From Micromonospora arborensis (GTDB lineage Bacteria; Actinomycetota; Actinomycetes; Mycobacteriales; Micromonosporaceae): 64,000 nucleotides of DNA. A program made the translations under genes and the position numbers. The notes below the pieces were generated by a model that was given only the letters and a program-made list of their open reading frames with translations, was not told the origin of the DNA and ran no database searches. Each line of letters opens with the position of its first letter. Positions within the stretch are counted from its first letter, which is position 1. Below, piece after piece: positions 50,363 through 60,521 of this stretch. The stretch covers positions 171,383-235,382 of the forward strand of contig NZ_PYBV01000001.1 in the NCBI RefSeq assembly GCF_003205615.1, written 5' to 3'.

Positions 50363-51147
50363 CGCTGCGCCTCCGCACCCAGGAAGTGCCGCAGGTAGCG
50401 CGGGTTCATCCGGTCCAGGGAGAACAGCACGTAGAAGTCCGCGCACCCGAAGTCGGGGTCGTACGACGGCTCACCGCAGATCCACGCACCGAGCCGGAGG
50501 TAGCCGCGCAGCAGCGGCGGCACCGCGACGCGCCCGGCCGCGTCAGCGGTCAACGGGGCAGCGGTGGCGAGAGCGGCGGCCGGGTCGGCGAACCAGGGTC
50601 GCAGTGGGCGGACCCGCAGCGGCGGCGGCGACAGGTGCCGGGTGAGGGCCTGGTTCCACACCTCGGCGACCGTCCGCCCGCCGTCGGCCACCGGCACCGA
50701 GGCGCAGCCGCCGAGCCAGCGGGAGCCACGCAGGTGCAGGTACCGGACGATGCCGGCCCACATCAGGTTGATCACCGCGCCGGAGCGGTGGTCCGGGTGC
50801 ACACAGGACCGGCCCGCCTCGACCAGGTCGTCGCGGAGCGGGTCGAGCGCGGTGAGGTCGAACTCGTCCTCGGCGTACCGCCGGTGGGTGCGGCCGGGCG
50901 GCAGCAGCCGGTACGTGCCGACCACCTCGCCGGTGCTGTCCTCGCGGACGATCAGGTGGTCGCAGTACGCGTCGAAGGGGTCCACGTCCAGCCCGGCCGC
51001 ACCGGGGAGGAGGGTGGCGCCGAGCTCAATGGCGAACACCTCGTGACGCAGGCGTTGCGCGGCCGCGACCTGGGTGGGGTCGTCGGCGATCAGCAGGGTG
51101 TATCCGCTGGTCGTCAGGGGTGCGCCAGCGACATGCAGAACGGCCAT
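50359..51147 (-). CDS. GNAT-fold N-acyltransferase (OlsB-like)
   Basis: This 262-residue protein matches the hemolysin/OlsB-like N-acyltransferase family. It begins with a GNAT-type fold (YTLLIADDPTQVAAAQRLRH, FAIELGATL, DPFDAYCDHLIVRE, EVVGTYRLLPP). The conserved VEAGRSCVHPDHRSGAVINLMWAGI and the C-terminal YLRLGAWICGEPSYDPDFGCADFYVLFSL follow. In ornithine-lipid synthesis OlsB transfers a 3-hydroxyacyl chain to ornithine. The coupled PlsC-type gene supports that pathway, but other amino-acid lipids are possible. Confidence 0.87.
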   Translation of the reverse strand: MAVLHVAGAPLTTSGYTLLIADDPTQVAAAQRLRHEVFAIELGATLLPGAAGLDVDPFDAYCDHLIVREDSTGEVVGTYRLLPPGRTHRRYAEDEFDLTALDPLRDDLVEAGRSCVHPDHRSGAVINLMWAGIVRYLHLRGSRWLGGCASVPVADGGRTVAEVWNQALTRHLSPPPLRVRPLRPWFADPAAALATAAPLTADAAGRVAVPPLLRGYLRLGAWICGEPSYDPDFGCADFYVLFSLDRMNPRYLRHFLGAEAQR

Positions 51148-51307
51148 GGGATCTGTCTAGGTGCCCGGGTTGCCATCCACGGGGACCACTGGTGTCGACC
51201 GGATGAACGCCGGCAGGCGAGACCGCGAGCCACCTCCGGCGGTGGGCGTGCGAGGCTGCCGGGGCGGACCGGCGAACACGCCGGCACGCCCCCACCGGAG
51301 GTCGACG

Positions 51308-51955
51308 ATGCGCATCGAGTCCCGCTACAACGGGCCCGCCGGATCCGGCAACGGCGGCTGGAGCGCGGGAGTGTTCGCCGCCGAGGCCGGCGGCACCGGC
51401 CCGGTCGAGGTGACGCTGCGCCGGCCACCGCCACTGGAGACCGAGCTGAGTCTGCTCGACGGCGAGGTCCGTGACCCGAGCGGCGAACTGGTCGCCGAGG
51501 TGCGCCCGGCCGGGGTGGTCGACGCCGTCGTACCCCCGGTCGACCGGGAGACCGCGGTGGCCGCGGCGGCCCGCTATCCCGGCCTGGTCGAGCATCCGTT
51601 CCCCCGCTGTTATGTCTGTGGACCCCAGCGGGCGGACGGGCTGCGGATCTTCCCCGGCCGGCTGCCGGACGGCCGGACCGCCGCGCCGTTCCGGGCGCCC
51701 GAGCAGGTCAGCGGAGCCACGGTCTGGGCGGCACTGGACTGCCCCGGCGGTTGGAGCGTCCTCGCGCCGGGCCGCCCGTACCTGCTGGGCCGGATCGCCG
51801 CCGTGGTCGCGGCGCTGCCGGGGCCGGGCGACGAGTGCGTGGTGACCGGCGCGTTGCTCGGCGTCGATGGGCGCAAGGCGCTCGTGCACACCAGCCTGTA
51901 CGGCCCGGACGGCGCGCTACTCGGTGCCGCCCGGGCAACCTGGATCGCCCGCTGA
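51308..51955 (+). CDS. Hotdog-fold thioesterase-like protein
   Basis: The 215-residue protein begins RIESRYNGPAGSGNGGWSAG; the GNGGWSAG turn followed by strands resembles the first half of acyl-CoA thioesterase/hotdog folds. The middle segment HPFPRCYVCGPQRADGLRIF has paired cysteines. The last third (CVVTGALLGVDGRKALVHTS) matches a second hotdog unit. No catalytic Asp can be placed with confidence. The ATG at 51308 follows GGAGG. It is divergent from the OlsB-like gene, so a link to acyl-CoA or lipid metabolism is possible. Confidence 0.65.
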   Translation: MRIESRYNGPAGSGNGGWSAGVFAAEAGGTGPVEVTLRRPPPLETELSLLDGEVRDPSGELVAEVRPAGVVDAVVPPVDRETAVAAAARYPGLVEHPFPRCYVCGPQRADGLRIFPGRLPDGRTAAPFRAPEQVSGATVWAALDCPGGWSVLAPGRPYLLGRIAAVVAALPGPGDECVVTGALLGVDGRKALVHTSLYGPDGALLGAARATWIAR

Positions 51956-52097
51956 ACCCCGGGCGTCGTCCGTAGGGAGGAGTCGCCTCCACCCTGCGAC
52001 GGACCGGAAGGTACGGACCGCGCCTGATTGACCTTGTTGCCCCGGGCCGTCACGCTGTGCCACGGCGTACCTCGACGCCACACACGGGAGGAGAACG

Positions 52098-53033
52098 ATG
52101 ACTGACGGGCAGCGAAGCCCCACCATCGACGGTCAGATCGTGGTGTCCGGTCTGACGAAGCAGTACAAGAACGTGCGGGCGGTGAACAACCTGTCCTTCA
52201 CCGTGGCGCCGGGGCGGGTGACCGGCTTCCTCGGCCCGAACGGTGCCGGCAAGACCACCACCCTGCGCATGCTGCTGAACCTGGTCACGCCGACTGCCGG
52301 CACGGCCACCATCAGCGGGCATCGGTACACCGACCTCACGGACCCGCTGCGGCACGTCGGCGCGGTGCTCGAGGCCTCCAGCGCGCACAAGGGCCGCACC
52401 GGCATCAACCACCTGCGGGTCATCTGCGCGGCGGCCGGGCTGCCCAAGCAGCGGGCCGACGAGGCGCTGGCCCTGGTCGGGTTGACCCCGGCGGCGAAGC
52501 GCAAGTTCAAGGGTTACTCGCTGGGCATGAAGCAGCGGCTCGGCATCGCCGCCGCGATGCTCGGCAACCCCCGGGTGCTGATCCTGGACGAGCCGGCCAA
52601 CGGGCTCGACCCGGAGGGCATCCGGTGGATGCGTGGGTTCCTCAAGAACCTCGCCCACGAGGGCCGCACCGTGCTGGTCTCCAGCCACCTGCTGTCGGAG
52701 ATGCAGCTGCTCGCCGACGACGTGGTGATCATCGCGGCCGGGCAGTTGGTCCGGCAGGGGCCGGTCGACCAGGTCCTCGGCTCGATGGCGCAGAGCGCCC
52801 GGGTCCGGGTCCGCACTCCGCAGGCCGAGGCGCTGATCGCCGCCCTGAAGGCGCAGTCGGCGACCGTCGACACCGACGAGCAGGGCACCCTGCTGGTTGC
52901 CGGGGTGGACGCCCCGACGATCGGCCGGGCCGCCCTGGCCGCCGGCGTCGAGCTGCACGAACTGACCACCGAACGGCCCGACCTGGAACGGGTCTTCCTG
53001 GAGCTGACGGCCGGAAAGGCGGGCATCCGATGA
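52098..53033 (+). CDS. ABC transporter ATP-binding protein
   Basis: This 311-residue ABC2-type ATPase has Walker A FLGPNGAGKTTTL near residues 49-61 and a signature YSLGMKQRLGIA (variant of LSGGQ). Walker B is VLILDEPANGLDPEG, the H-loop is VLVSSHLLSEM, and a C-terminal regulatory extension follows. The pattern matches drug- or bacteriocin-export (DrrA/BcrA-like) ATPases. The ATG at 52098 has GGGAGG upstream. Its stop overlaps the permease start (ATGA). Confidence 0.93.
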   Translation: MTDGQRSPTIDGQIVVSGLTKQYKNVRAVNNLSFTVAPGRVTGFLGPNGAGKTTTLRMLLNLVTPTAGTATISGHRYTDLTDPLRHVGAVLEASSAHKGRTGINHLRVICAAAGLPKQRADEALALVGLTPAAKRKFKGYSLGMKQRLGIAAAMLGNPRVLILDEPANGLDPEGIRWMRGFLKNLAHEGRTVLVSSHLLSEMQLLADDVVIIAAGQLVRQGPVDQVLGSMAQSARVRVRTPQAEALIAALKAQSATVDTDEQGTLLVAGVDAPTIGRAALAAGVELHELTTERPDLERVFLELTAGKAGIR

Positions 53034-53842
53034 ACCTCGTCCGAGCCGAACTGCTCAAGATCCGTACGACCAGCACCTGGTGGTGGCTGGCGCTCGGCGC
53101 GTTCCTGTCGATCGTCCTGGCCTTCGCGTTCAACGCCTGGTATGCCGTCACCGTCCTCGGCGGCGACGGCGGGGACGTCGGCGCCAGCCCCGAGCAGTCC
53201 ACCCCGGCGGCGCAGGCAGCGAACCTCTACACCTCGGGCCAGTACCTGGGGCTGATGTTCGTGATGCTCATCGGCATCCTGATGGTCACCAACGAGTTCT
53301 TCCACCAGACCGCGACCACGACGTTCCTGACGACGCCACGGCGCACCTCGGTCATCGTCGGCAAGCTCCTCGCCGCCAGCGTGCTCGGCTTCATCTTCTG
53401 GCTGGCGACCACGCTCATCGACCTGGCCGCCGGCTCGATCTTCCTGTCCCTGAACGACTACGGCGCTCAGCTCGGCGAGTGGCCGGTGCAGCGGGCGCTG
53501 CTGTTCAACCTGCTCGCGTACGCGATCTGGACGATCCTCGGCGTGGGTATCGGCACGCTGATCACCAACCAACTCGGTGCGGTGATCACGGCTGCGGTGC
53601 TCTACCTGGTCGGTACCCAGGTGGTGGGTCTGCTGTTCCTGCTCCTGTCGAACGTCCTCGACAGCGAGGCGGTGCTCAAGTGGCAGGTGGTCTGGCCCGC
53701 AGTGGCGTCGCAGGTCATGATCACGGAGGGTACCTCGGAGTTCACCCCGTCCTGGTGGGTCGGCGCCCTGGTGCTGATCGGCTACGCGCTGGTCAGCGGG
53801 GTCGTCGGAGTCCTGATCACCCGGCGACGCGACATCGCCTGA
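53030..53842 (+). CDS. ABC-2 type transporter permease
   Basis: The 270-residue protein has six predicted helices and an ABC-2 architecture. These are an N-terminal RAELLKIRTTSTWWWLALGA, a large extracytoplasmic loop (DGGDVGASPEQSTPAAQAAN), GLMFVMLIGILMVTNEFFHQ, ASVLGFIFWLATTLIDLAAG, AYAIWTILGVGIGTLITNQL, and a last helix ending ITRRRDIA. With the coupled ATPase it forms a two-gene exporter; the substrate is unknown. A strong hairpin follows the stop. Confidence 0.9.
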   Translation: MNLVRAELLKIRTTSTWWWLALGAFLSIVLAFAFNAWYAVTVLGGDGGDVGASPEQSTPAAQAANLYTSGQYLGLMFVMLIGILMVTNEFFHQTATTTFLTTPRRTSVIVGKLLAASVLGFIFWLATTLIDLAAGSIFLSLNDYGAQLGEWPVQRALLFNLLAYAIWTILGVGIGTLITNQLGAVITAAVLYLVGTQVVGLLFLLLSNVLDSEAVLKWQVVWPAVASQVMITEGTSEFTPSWWVGALVLIGYALVSGVVGVLITRRRDIA

Positions 53843-53850
53843 CGACGGTT

Positions 53851-53895
53851 CCGACCCCGGGGGCGGCGGCGACCAGCCGCCCGCTCCGGGGTCGG
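53851..53895 (+). terminator. Terminator of the ABC transporter operon
   Basis: Outer arms CCGACCCCGG (53851-53860) and CCGGGGTCGG (53886-53895) enclose an inner GGGCGGC/GCCGCCC pair (53861-53867, 53876-53882), starting 9 bases after the permease stop. Confidence 0.8.
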
Positions 53896-54118
53896 TGCCT
53901 GCCCGCGCGGCTGACCATGCGTTATCAGCCCCACACCGGCCGCGCAGCGGTTGCTGAACTTCTGGCATCTTCTGTGAAACCGGCCACGGGACCGAGGCGG
54001 AAATGCCTGCGCGATCGGTACGGCGTAGCCTGGGAGCCGTCCGTCCTGTGCTCCTAATCGGGCGCGAGGGACACACCGCGTGCCACACAAACCCGCGTGA
54101 AAGAGGCGATTACCGGCC

Positions 54119-57100
54119 GTGTCGACCCAGCAGACTTCGCAGGAGAACCCACTGGCGGGTTTCGGCCCGAATGAGTGGATCGTCGAGGAGATGTACCAGC
54201 GCTACCTCGCCGACCCAACGAGCGTCGATTCGGCCTGGCACGACTTCTTCGCCGACTACCGGCCGGCCCCCGGAGCGGCCACGCCGCGCGGGGCCGAGTC
54301 GTCGTCGGAGAAGCCGGCCGCCGCCCCCGAGCCGGACGGCCAGCCGGAGGCAGCCGCCACGGTCACCCAATCGAGCGCCACCGCGCAGCCGGCGACCCCG
54401 CCGACCGCCGCGAAGCCGACCGCCGCGCAGTCGGCACCGGCCAAGCCCGCCGCAGCTCCGACCACCCCCAAGGCCACGCCGGAGAAGGCCGCACCGGCCA
54501 AGCCGGCCGCCAAGGCCACCGCGCCGACCGCCGACGGTCCACAGACGACGCCGCTGCGTGGCGTCGCCGCGAAGATCGTCCAGAACATGGACGCCTCGCT
54601 GAGCGTGCCCACCGCGACCAGCGTGCGCGCGGTCCCGGCCAAGCTGCTGGTCGACAACCGCATCGTGATCAACAACCACCTCGCCCGCGGGCGCGGTGGC
54701 AAGGTCAGCTTCACCCACCTGGTCGGCTACGCGCTGGTCCGGGCGATGGTGCAGCACCCCGAGATGAACAACTCCTTCGCCGAGGCCAACGGCAAGCCGG
54801 CGGTGGTCCGCCCGCCGCACGTCAACCTCGGCATCGCGATCGACCTGGCCAAGCCGGACGGCAGCCGCAACCTCGTGGTCCCCTCCATCAAGGGCTGCGA
54901 GCAGATGGACTTCCGGCAGTTCTGGCAGGCGTACGAGGACGTGGTCCGACGGGCGCGGCGCAATGAGCTGACCATGGAGGACTACTCCGGCACCACGATC
55001 TCGCTGACCAACCCGGGCGGCATCGGCACCGTGCACTCGATGCCGCGCCTGATGCAGGGGCAGAGCGCGATCATCGGCGTCGGCGCCATGGAATACCCGG
55101 CTCCCTACCAGGGCATGTCCGAGACCACCCTTGCCGAACTGGCCGTCAGCAAGATCATCACGCTGACCAGCACGTACGACCACCGGATCATCCAGGGCGC
55201 CCAGTCCGGCGAGTTCCTCAAGGTGATGCACGAGCTGATCCTGGGCGAGCACGGGTTCTACGACCAGATCTTCACCTCGCTGCGCATCCCGTACGAGCCG
55301 GTGCGCTGGATGCGCGACGTGGCGGTCAACTCCGAGGGCCAGATCAACAAGACCGCCCGGGTGCACGAGCTGATCCACGCGTACCGGGTGCGCGGTCACC
55401 TGATGGCCGACACCGACCCGCTGGAATTCAAGATCCGCAAGCACCCCGACCTGGACGTCCTCCAGCACGGGCTCACCCTGTGGGACCTGGACCGCGAGTT
55501 CCCGGTCAACGGCTTCGCCGGCCGGCAGCGGATGAAGCTGCGCGAGATCCTCGGCGTGCTGCGTGACTCGTACTGCCGCCGGGTCGGCATCGAGTACATG
55601 CACATCCAGGACCCGGAGGAGCGGCGCTGGGTCCAGGAGCGGATCGAGCGCAAGTACGAGAAGCCGGCCGCCGACGAGCAGAAGCACGTCCTCAACCGGC
55701 TCAACGCCGCCGAGGCGTTCGAAACCTTCCTGCAGACCAAGTACGTCGGCCAGAAGCGCTTCTCGCTGGAGGGCGGCGAGTCGCTGATTCCGCTGCTCGG
55801 TGAGGTGCTGGAGTCCTCCGCGGAGAGCGGGCTGGACGAGGTCGTCATCGGCATGGCCCACCGGGGTCGGCTCAACGTGCTGGCCAACATCGTCGGCAAG
55901 CCGTACGAGAAGATCTTCTCGGAGTTCGAGGGCCACCTGGACCCGCGTTCGACGCAGGGTTCCGGCGACGTGAAGTACCACCTGGGCCAGAACGGCAAGT
56001 TCACCACCCCTGGCGGCGATCACTCCGTCAAGGTGTCGGTGGTGGCCAACCCGTCGCACCTGGAGGCCGTCGACCCGGTGCTGGAAGGCATCGTCCGGGC
56101 CAAGCAGGACCGGATCGACCTCAAGCTCGAGGGTTACACCGTGCTGCCGCTCGCGGTGCACGGTGACGCGGCGTTCGCCGGGCAGGGTGTGGTCGCCGAG
56201 ACGCTCAACCTGTCGCAGCTGCGTGGCTACCGCACCGGCGGCACCGTGCACGTGGTGGTCAACAACCAGGTCGGCTTCACCACCGCCCCGGAGTACAGCC
56301 GGTCCAGCCTCTACAGCACCGACGTGGCCCGGATGATCCAGGCGCCGATCTTCCACGTCAACGGCGACGACCCGGAGGCCGTGGTCCGCGTGGCCCGACT
56401 GGCTTTCGAATACCGGCAGACGTTCAACAAGGACGTCGTGATCGACATGGTCTGCTACCGCCGGCGCGGGCACAACGAGGGCGACGACCCGTCGATGTCC
56501 AACCCCCAGATGTACAAGATCATTGACTCGAAGCGCTCGGTCCGCAAGCTGTACACCGAGGAGCTCATCGGTCGCGGCGACATCACCGTCGAGGACGCGG
56601 AAGAGCTGCTGCGCGACTACCAGGCGCAGTTGGAGAAGGTCTTCAAGGCCACGCGCGACGCCGCCTCGGCGCCGCGCCAGCTCAACCGGCCGCGCCGCGA
56701 GGTCGAGCCGGAGCCGCAGGTCGACACCGCCACCGACGCGTCCGTGGTGAAGGCGATCGGCGAGGCGCACATCAACCTCCCGGAGGGCTTCACCCCGCAC
56801 AAGCGGATCCAGCAACTGCTGGACCGGCGGGCCAAGATGTCCGTCGAGGGCAACATCGACTGGGGCTTCGGCGAGATCATCGCGCTCGGCGCGTTGCTGC
56901 ACGACGGTGTCACCGTCCGGCTGGCCGGTCAGGATTCGCGGCGCGGCACGTTCGTCCAGCGGCACGCCTCGGTGGTCGACTCCCGCACCGGCGAGGACTA
57001 CCTGCCGCTGAAGTCGCTCACCGGCGACGGCGAACGCTCCCGGTTCTTCGTGCACGACTCGCTGCTCAGCGAGTACGCGGCGATGGGCTTCGAGTACGGC

Positions 57101-57889
57101 TACTCGGTGGAGAACATCAACGCGCTCGTCGCGTGGGAGGCCCAGTTCGGCGACTTCGTCAACGGCGCCCAGTCGGTGATCGACGAGTTCATCTCGTCCG
57201 GCGAGGTGAAGTGGGGCCAGCGCTCCGCCGTCACCCTGCTGCTGCCGCACGGCCACGAGGGTCAGGGCCCGGACCACACCTCCGGCCGGCCGGAGCGGTT
57301 CCTGCAGATGTGCGCCGAGGACAACATGCGGGTGTCCATCCCGACCACCCCGGCGAACTACTTCCACCTGCTGCGCCGCCAGGCCCTGTCGCCCAAGCGC
57401 AAGCCTCTGGTGGTGTTCACGCCGAAGTCGCTGCTGCGGCACAAGCTCTGCGTCTCCTCGGTGGAGGACTTCACCACCGGCACCTTCCAGCCGGTGCTGC
57501 GCGACACCGCCGCCCCGGCACCGGAGGCGGTGAAGCGGGTGCTGCTCTGCTCCGGCAAGGTCTACTACGACCTGTTCCAGGCCCGTCAGGAGCGCGGCGT
57601 CACCGACACCGCGATCCTCCGGATCGAGCAGCTGTACCCGCTGCCGGTGGAGGAGATCCGGTCCGCCCTCGCGCAGTACCCGAACGCGGAGGACTTCGCC
57701 TGGGTGCAGGAGGAGCCGGCCAACCAGGGCGCCTGGTCGTTCGTCGCGCTCAACCTGCTGGAGCACCTCGCGGACGTTCGGCTTCGGCGGATCTCCCGCC
57801 CAGCCGCGGCCGCCCCGGCGGTCGGCTCGGCCAAGACCCACGAGGTCGAGCAGACCGCACTGATCGAGGCGGCTCTCCCCCGCCCGTGA
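54119..57889 (+). CDS. kgd: Multifunctional 2-oxoglutarate decarboxylase/dehydrogenase E1-E2 (Kgd/SucA)
   Basis: The 1256-residue protein is the actinobacterial form in which an E2-like succinyltransferase domain is fused before the E1. Residues 8-48 ([19 protein letters not shown]) are the E1 N-terminal helix. Residues 50-135 are an Ala/Pro/Lys-rich linker. The acyltransferase is at about 140-380 with catalytic [12 protein letters not shown] near 355. The TPP-dependent E1 follows, with [33 protein letters not shown] near 681 and [12 protein letters not shown]. No lipoyl domain is present. It links the TCA cycle at 2-oxoglutarate and in relatives is controlled by GarA-type FHA proteins. The start is GTG. 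Confidence 0.96.
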   Translation: MSTQQTSQENPLAGFGPNEWIVEEMYQRYLADPTSVDSAWHDFFADYRPAPGAATPRGAESSSEKPAAAPEPDGQPEAAATVTQSSATAQPATPPTAAKPTAAQSAPAKPAAAPTTPKATPEKAAPAKPAAKATAPTADGPQTTPLRGVAAKIVQNMDASLSVPTATSVRAVPAKLLVDNRIVINNHLARGRGGKVSFTHLVGYALVRAMVQHPEMNNSFAEANGKPAVVRPPHVNLGIAIDLAKPDGSRNLVVPSIKGCEQMDFRQFWQAYEDVVRRARRNELTMEDYSGTTISLTNPGGIGTVHSMPRLMQGQSAIIGVGAMEYPAPYQGMSETTLAELAVSKIITLTSTYDHRIIQGAQSGEFLKVMHELILGEHGFYDQIFTSLRIPYEPVRWMRDVAVNSEGQINKTARVHELIHAYRVRGHLMADTDPLEFKIRKHPDLDVLQHGLTLWDLDREFPVNGFAGRQRMKLREILGVLRDSYCRRVGIEYMHIQDPEERRWVQERIERKYEKPAADEQKHVLNRLNAAEAFETFLQTKYVGQKRFSLEGGESLIPLLGEVLESSAESGLDEVVIGMAHRGRLNVLANIVGKPYEKIFSEFEGHLDPRSTQGSGDVKYHLGQNGKFTTPGGDHSVKVSVVANPSHLEAVDPVLEGIVRAKQDRIDLKLEGYTVLPLAVHGDAAFAGQGVVAETLNLSQLRGYRTGGTVHVVVNNQVGFTTAPEYSRSSLYSTDVARMIQAPIFHVNGDDPEAVVRVARLAFEYRQTFNKDVVIDMVCYRRRGHNEGDDPSMSNPQMYKIIDSKRSVRKLYTEELIGRGDITVEDAEELLRDYQAQLEKVFKATRDAASAPRQLNRPRREVEPEPQVDTATDASVVKAIGEAHINLPEGFTPHKRIQQLLDRRAKMSVEGNIDWGFGEIIALGALLHDGVTVRLAGQDSRRGTFVQRHASVVDSRTGEDYLPLKSLTGDGERSRFFVHDSLLSEYAAMGFEYGYSVENINALVAWEAQFGDFVNGAQSVIDEFISSGEVKWGQRSAVTLLLPHGHEGQGPDHTSGRPERFLQMCAEDNMRVSIPTTPANYFHLLRRQALSPKRKPLVVFTPKSLLRHKLCVSSVEDFTTGTFQPVLRDTAAPAPEAVKRVLLCSGKVYYDLFQARQERGVTDTAILRIEQLYPLPVEEIRSALAQYPNAEDFAWVQEEPANQGAWSFVALNLLEHLADVRLRRISRPAAAAPAVGSAKTHEVEQTALIEAALPRP

Positions 57890-57905
57890 CCTGACCGCAC
57901 CACGA

Positions 57906-57946
57906 GAGCCGGGGTAGGGCCGTTAACCACGGTCCTGCCCCGGCTC
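57906..57946 (+). terminator. Terminator after kgd
   Basis: An 18-bp stem with two G-T wobbles (57906-57923 with 57929-57946) and a 5-base loop begins 17 bases after the kgd stop. Confidence 0.85.
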
Positions 57947-58010
57947 CGTCGGTCCATCCGAATCACCGACCCACCCGGCCCGCGCCGGGCCGAACACGAG
58001 GACGTACGCC

Positions 58011-58196
58011 GTGTACTTCACCGACCGTGGCATCGAGGAGCTGGTCGAACGCCGGGGCGAAGAGCAGGTGACCCTGGAGTGGCTCGGCGAACGCCTGCGT
58101 GACTTCGTCGACCTCAACCCCGACTTCGAAACCCCCATCGAACGCCTGGCCACCTACCTGGCCCGCCTAGACGACCCCGACGACGACGACGCCTAA
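58011..58196 (+). CDS. DUF6104 family small acidic protein
   Basis: This 61-residue protein opens YFTDRGIEELVERRGEEQVT and continues LEWLGERLRDFVDLNPDFET, PIERLATYLARLDDPDDDDA. It is an actinobacterial conserved hypothetical resembling DUF6104 and often sits just after the oxoglutarate dehydrogenase gene. Its length, strong negative charge and predicted helices suggest a protein-binding factor, but no function is known. It has a GTG start. Confidence 0.75.
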   Translation: MYFTDRGIEELVERRGEEQVTLEWLGERLRDFVDLNPDFETPIERLATYLARLDDPDDDDA

Positions 58197-58200
58197 TCCC

Positions 58201-58293
<93 letters not shown>

Positions 58294-58296
58294 TGT

Positions 58297-58353
58297 TGAT
58301 CATGAGGTTATGCGCGCGTGTCGTCGGCGTGTCGGCCCATAACCTCATGATCA
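58297..58353. repeat. TGATCATGA-core palindrome, second copy
   Basis: TGATCATGAGGTTATG (58297-58312) and its complement (58338-58353) are perfect 16-bp arms around 25 bases. The arm core is nearly identical to that at 31420-31480. It lies between co-directional DUF6104 and pta. Confidence 0.85.
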
Positions 58354-58451
58354 CCGGGGACAGGGCGGGGTGGGGCGGGGACGGGTGGCGGGGACGCGGG
58401 GTGGTTGGGAGGACCTGGGTGGGGGGTCTTGCGATCTTCTAGGGTGGGGTT

Positions 58452-60521
58452 GTGGCTCGCAGTGTGTATCTGACTAGCGTGGGGTCCGGCGGGGGCAAGT
58501 CGACGATTGCCCTCGGGCTGGCGGAGTTGCTGTCCCGCCAGGTCGGGCGGATCGGCGTGTTCCGGCCGCTGGTCGCCGACACCGGTCCGGACCCGATCCT
58601 CGCTCTGCTCAGCGAGCGTTACCGGGTCGAGTTGCCGCTGGCCGAGCTGGCCGGGGCGACGTACGCCGAGGCTGCCGCCCTGGTGGCCGACGGCCGGCGC
58701 GCGGAGCTGATCTCCGCTGTCGTCGAGCGGTACCGGGCGGTGGAGCGGCAGTGCCCGGCGGTGGTCGTGGTGGGCAGCGATTTCGACGAACCGGGCGACC
58801 CGGCCCATCCCCGGGAGTTGGCTTTCAATGCCCGGCTCGCCACCGAGTTCGGCAGTGTGGTGGTGCCGGTGGTGGATGGCTTCGGGCAGGAGCCGGGGAC
58901 CATCGCGGCGGCGGTTCGCGGGGCGTACCACGATGTGGCCGACCTGGGCGCGACGGTGCTCGCGGTGATCGCCAACCGTGTGCCCGGGCCGATGACGCTG
59001 CCTGACCTGCCGGTCCCCGCGTACGCCATCCCGGAGGTGCCGAGCGTGTCGGCGCCGACGGTGGCCGAGGTGGCGGCGGCGCTCGGCGCCACCCTGTTGG
59101 CCGGGGACGACGCCGCGCTCGGCCGGGACGTGTTGGACTTCGTGGTCGGCGCGGCGCATGTGCCGACCCTGCTCAGTCACCTCACCGAGGGCTCTTTGGT
59201 GATCACCCCCGGGGACCGGGCTGACCTGCTCGTCGCCGCGAGCGCCGCGCACGTGGCCGGGCAGGTGTCGGTGGCCGGGCTGGTGCTCACCCTGGGCGTT
59301 CAGCCCGACCCGAGGGTCATGCGGCTGGTGGAGGGGCTGAACACCGGGCTGGCGGTGCTGTCCGTGCGCAGCGACAGCTACGACACGGTGGCCGCGTCCA
59401 GTCGCATCGAGGGTCGGCCCAGTGCGGCGAATCCCCGCAAGGTTGAGGCCGCGCTCGGCGCGTTCGAGCGGTGCGTGGACACCGACGACCTGGCCCGCCG
59501 GTTGCGGGTCAGCCGTTCGACGCGGGTCACCCCGCTGATGTTCGAGAACGAGCTGATCGACCGGGCCCGCTCGCAGCCCCGGCACCTGGTGCTGCCGGAG
59601 GGCAGCGAGGAGCGGATCCTGCGCGCGTCGGAGATCCTGCTGCGCCGCGGGGTGGCCGAACTGACGTTGCTCGGCCGACCGGACGACATCGCACGGCGGA
59701 CCCGCGAACTGGGCATCGACCTCGGCGACGCGAACGTGGTCGACCCGGCCAGCAGCGAATGGCGGGACGATTTCGCGGCCGAGTACGCCCGGCTGCGCGC
59801 CCACCGGGGCGTCACCGCGGAGTTGGCGCACGACATCGTGGCCCAGGCCAACTACTTCGGCACCCTGATGGTGGCGACCGGACGGGCCGACGGCATGGTC
59901 TCGGGTTCCACGCACACCACCGCCGCGACCATCCGACCAGCGTTCGAGATCATCCGTACGGTGCCGGACGTGTCGGTCGCCTCCAGCGTCTTCTTCATGC
60001 TGCTCGCCGACCGGGTGCTGGTCTACGGGGACTGTGCGGTCAACCGCGACCCGGATGCCGCCCAACTCGCCGACATCGCGATCTCGTCGGCCGACACCGC
60101 CGCCCGCTTCGGCATCGAACCCCGGGTGGCCATGCTGTCGTACTCCACCGGCAGCTCCGGTGCCGGCGCGGACGTGGAGAAGGTCGCCACGGCCACCGCC
60201 CTGGTCCGGGAGCGCCGGCCCGACCTGCTTGTCGAGGGGCCGATCCAGTACGACGCGGCGATCGATCCGGCGGTGGCGGCGACGAAGTTGCCGGGCAGCC
60301 CGGTCGCCGGCCAGGCCACGGTCTTCATCTTTCCGGACCTGAACACCGGCAACAACACGTACAAGGCGGTGCAGCGCTCCGCCGGGGCGGTCGCGGTCGG
60401 CCCGGTGATGCAGGGCCTACGCCGGCCGGTGAACGACCTGTCCCGTGGCGCTACCGTGCCGGACATCGTCAACACGGTGGCGATCACCGCCATCCAGGCG
60501 GCCACCGAGGAGGCCTCGTGA
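58452..60521 (+). CDS. pta: Phosphate acetyltransferase
   Basis: This 689-residue protein is the long Pta form. The N-terminal P-loop NTPase-like domain (VYLTSVGSGGGKSTIALGLAEL) is at about 1-210, and a DRTGG domain follows at about 215-330. The catalytic PTA_PTB domain is at about 365-685, with HLVLPEGSEERILRASEILL, GRADGMVSGSTHTTAATIRP, and LSYSTGSSGAGADVEKV. It interconverts acetyl-CoA and acetyl phosphate. The GTG start is chosen because the P-loop domain begins there. The GTG of ackA overlaps the stop (GTGA), so pta-ackA is an operon. Confidence 0.95.
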   Translation: MARSVYLTSVGSGGGKSTIALGLAELLSRQVGRIGVFRPLVADTGPDPILALLSERYRVELPLAELAGATYAEAAALVADGRRAELISAVVERYRAVERQCPAVVVVGSDFDEPGDPAHPRELAFNARLATEFGSVVVPVVDGFGQEPGTIAAAVRGAYHDVADLGATVLAVIANRVPGPMTLPDLPVPAYAIPEVPSVSAPTVAEVAAALGATLLAGDDAALGRDVLDFVVGAAHVPTLLSHLTEGSLVITPGDRADLLVAASAAHVAGQVSVAGLVLTLGVQPDPRVMRLVEGLNTGLAVLSVRSDSYDTVAASSRIEGRPSAANPRKVEAALGAFERCVDTDDLARRLRVSRSTRVTPLMFENELIDRARSQPRHLVLPEGSEERILRASEILLRRGVAELTLLGRPDDIARRTRELGIDLGDANVVDPASSEWRDDFAAEYARLRAHRGVTAELAHDIVAQANYFGTLMVATGRADGMVSGSTHTTAATIRPAFEIIRTVPDVSVASSVFFMLLADRVLVYGDCAVNRDPDAAQLADIAISSADTAARFGIEPRVAMLSYSTGSSGAGADVEKVATATALVRERRPDLLVEGPIQYDAAIDPAVAATKLPGSPVAGQATVFIFPDLNTGNNTYKAVQRSAGAVAVGPVMQGLRRPVNDLSRGATVPDIVNTVAITAIQAATEEAS

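Noticed and set aside
54110..57841. A 1243-codon open frame on the minus strand opposite kgd
   Set aside because: It is the antisense shadow of a strongly conserved high-GC gene; its composition is rich in Arg, Val, His, Gly and Asp with no domain, and kgd motifs on the plus strand are complete.
58308..60065. A 585-codon minus-strand frame opposite pta
   Set aside because: It is a shadow frame with low-complexity Arg/His/Gly composition; all Pta motifs are read on the plus strand.
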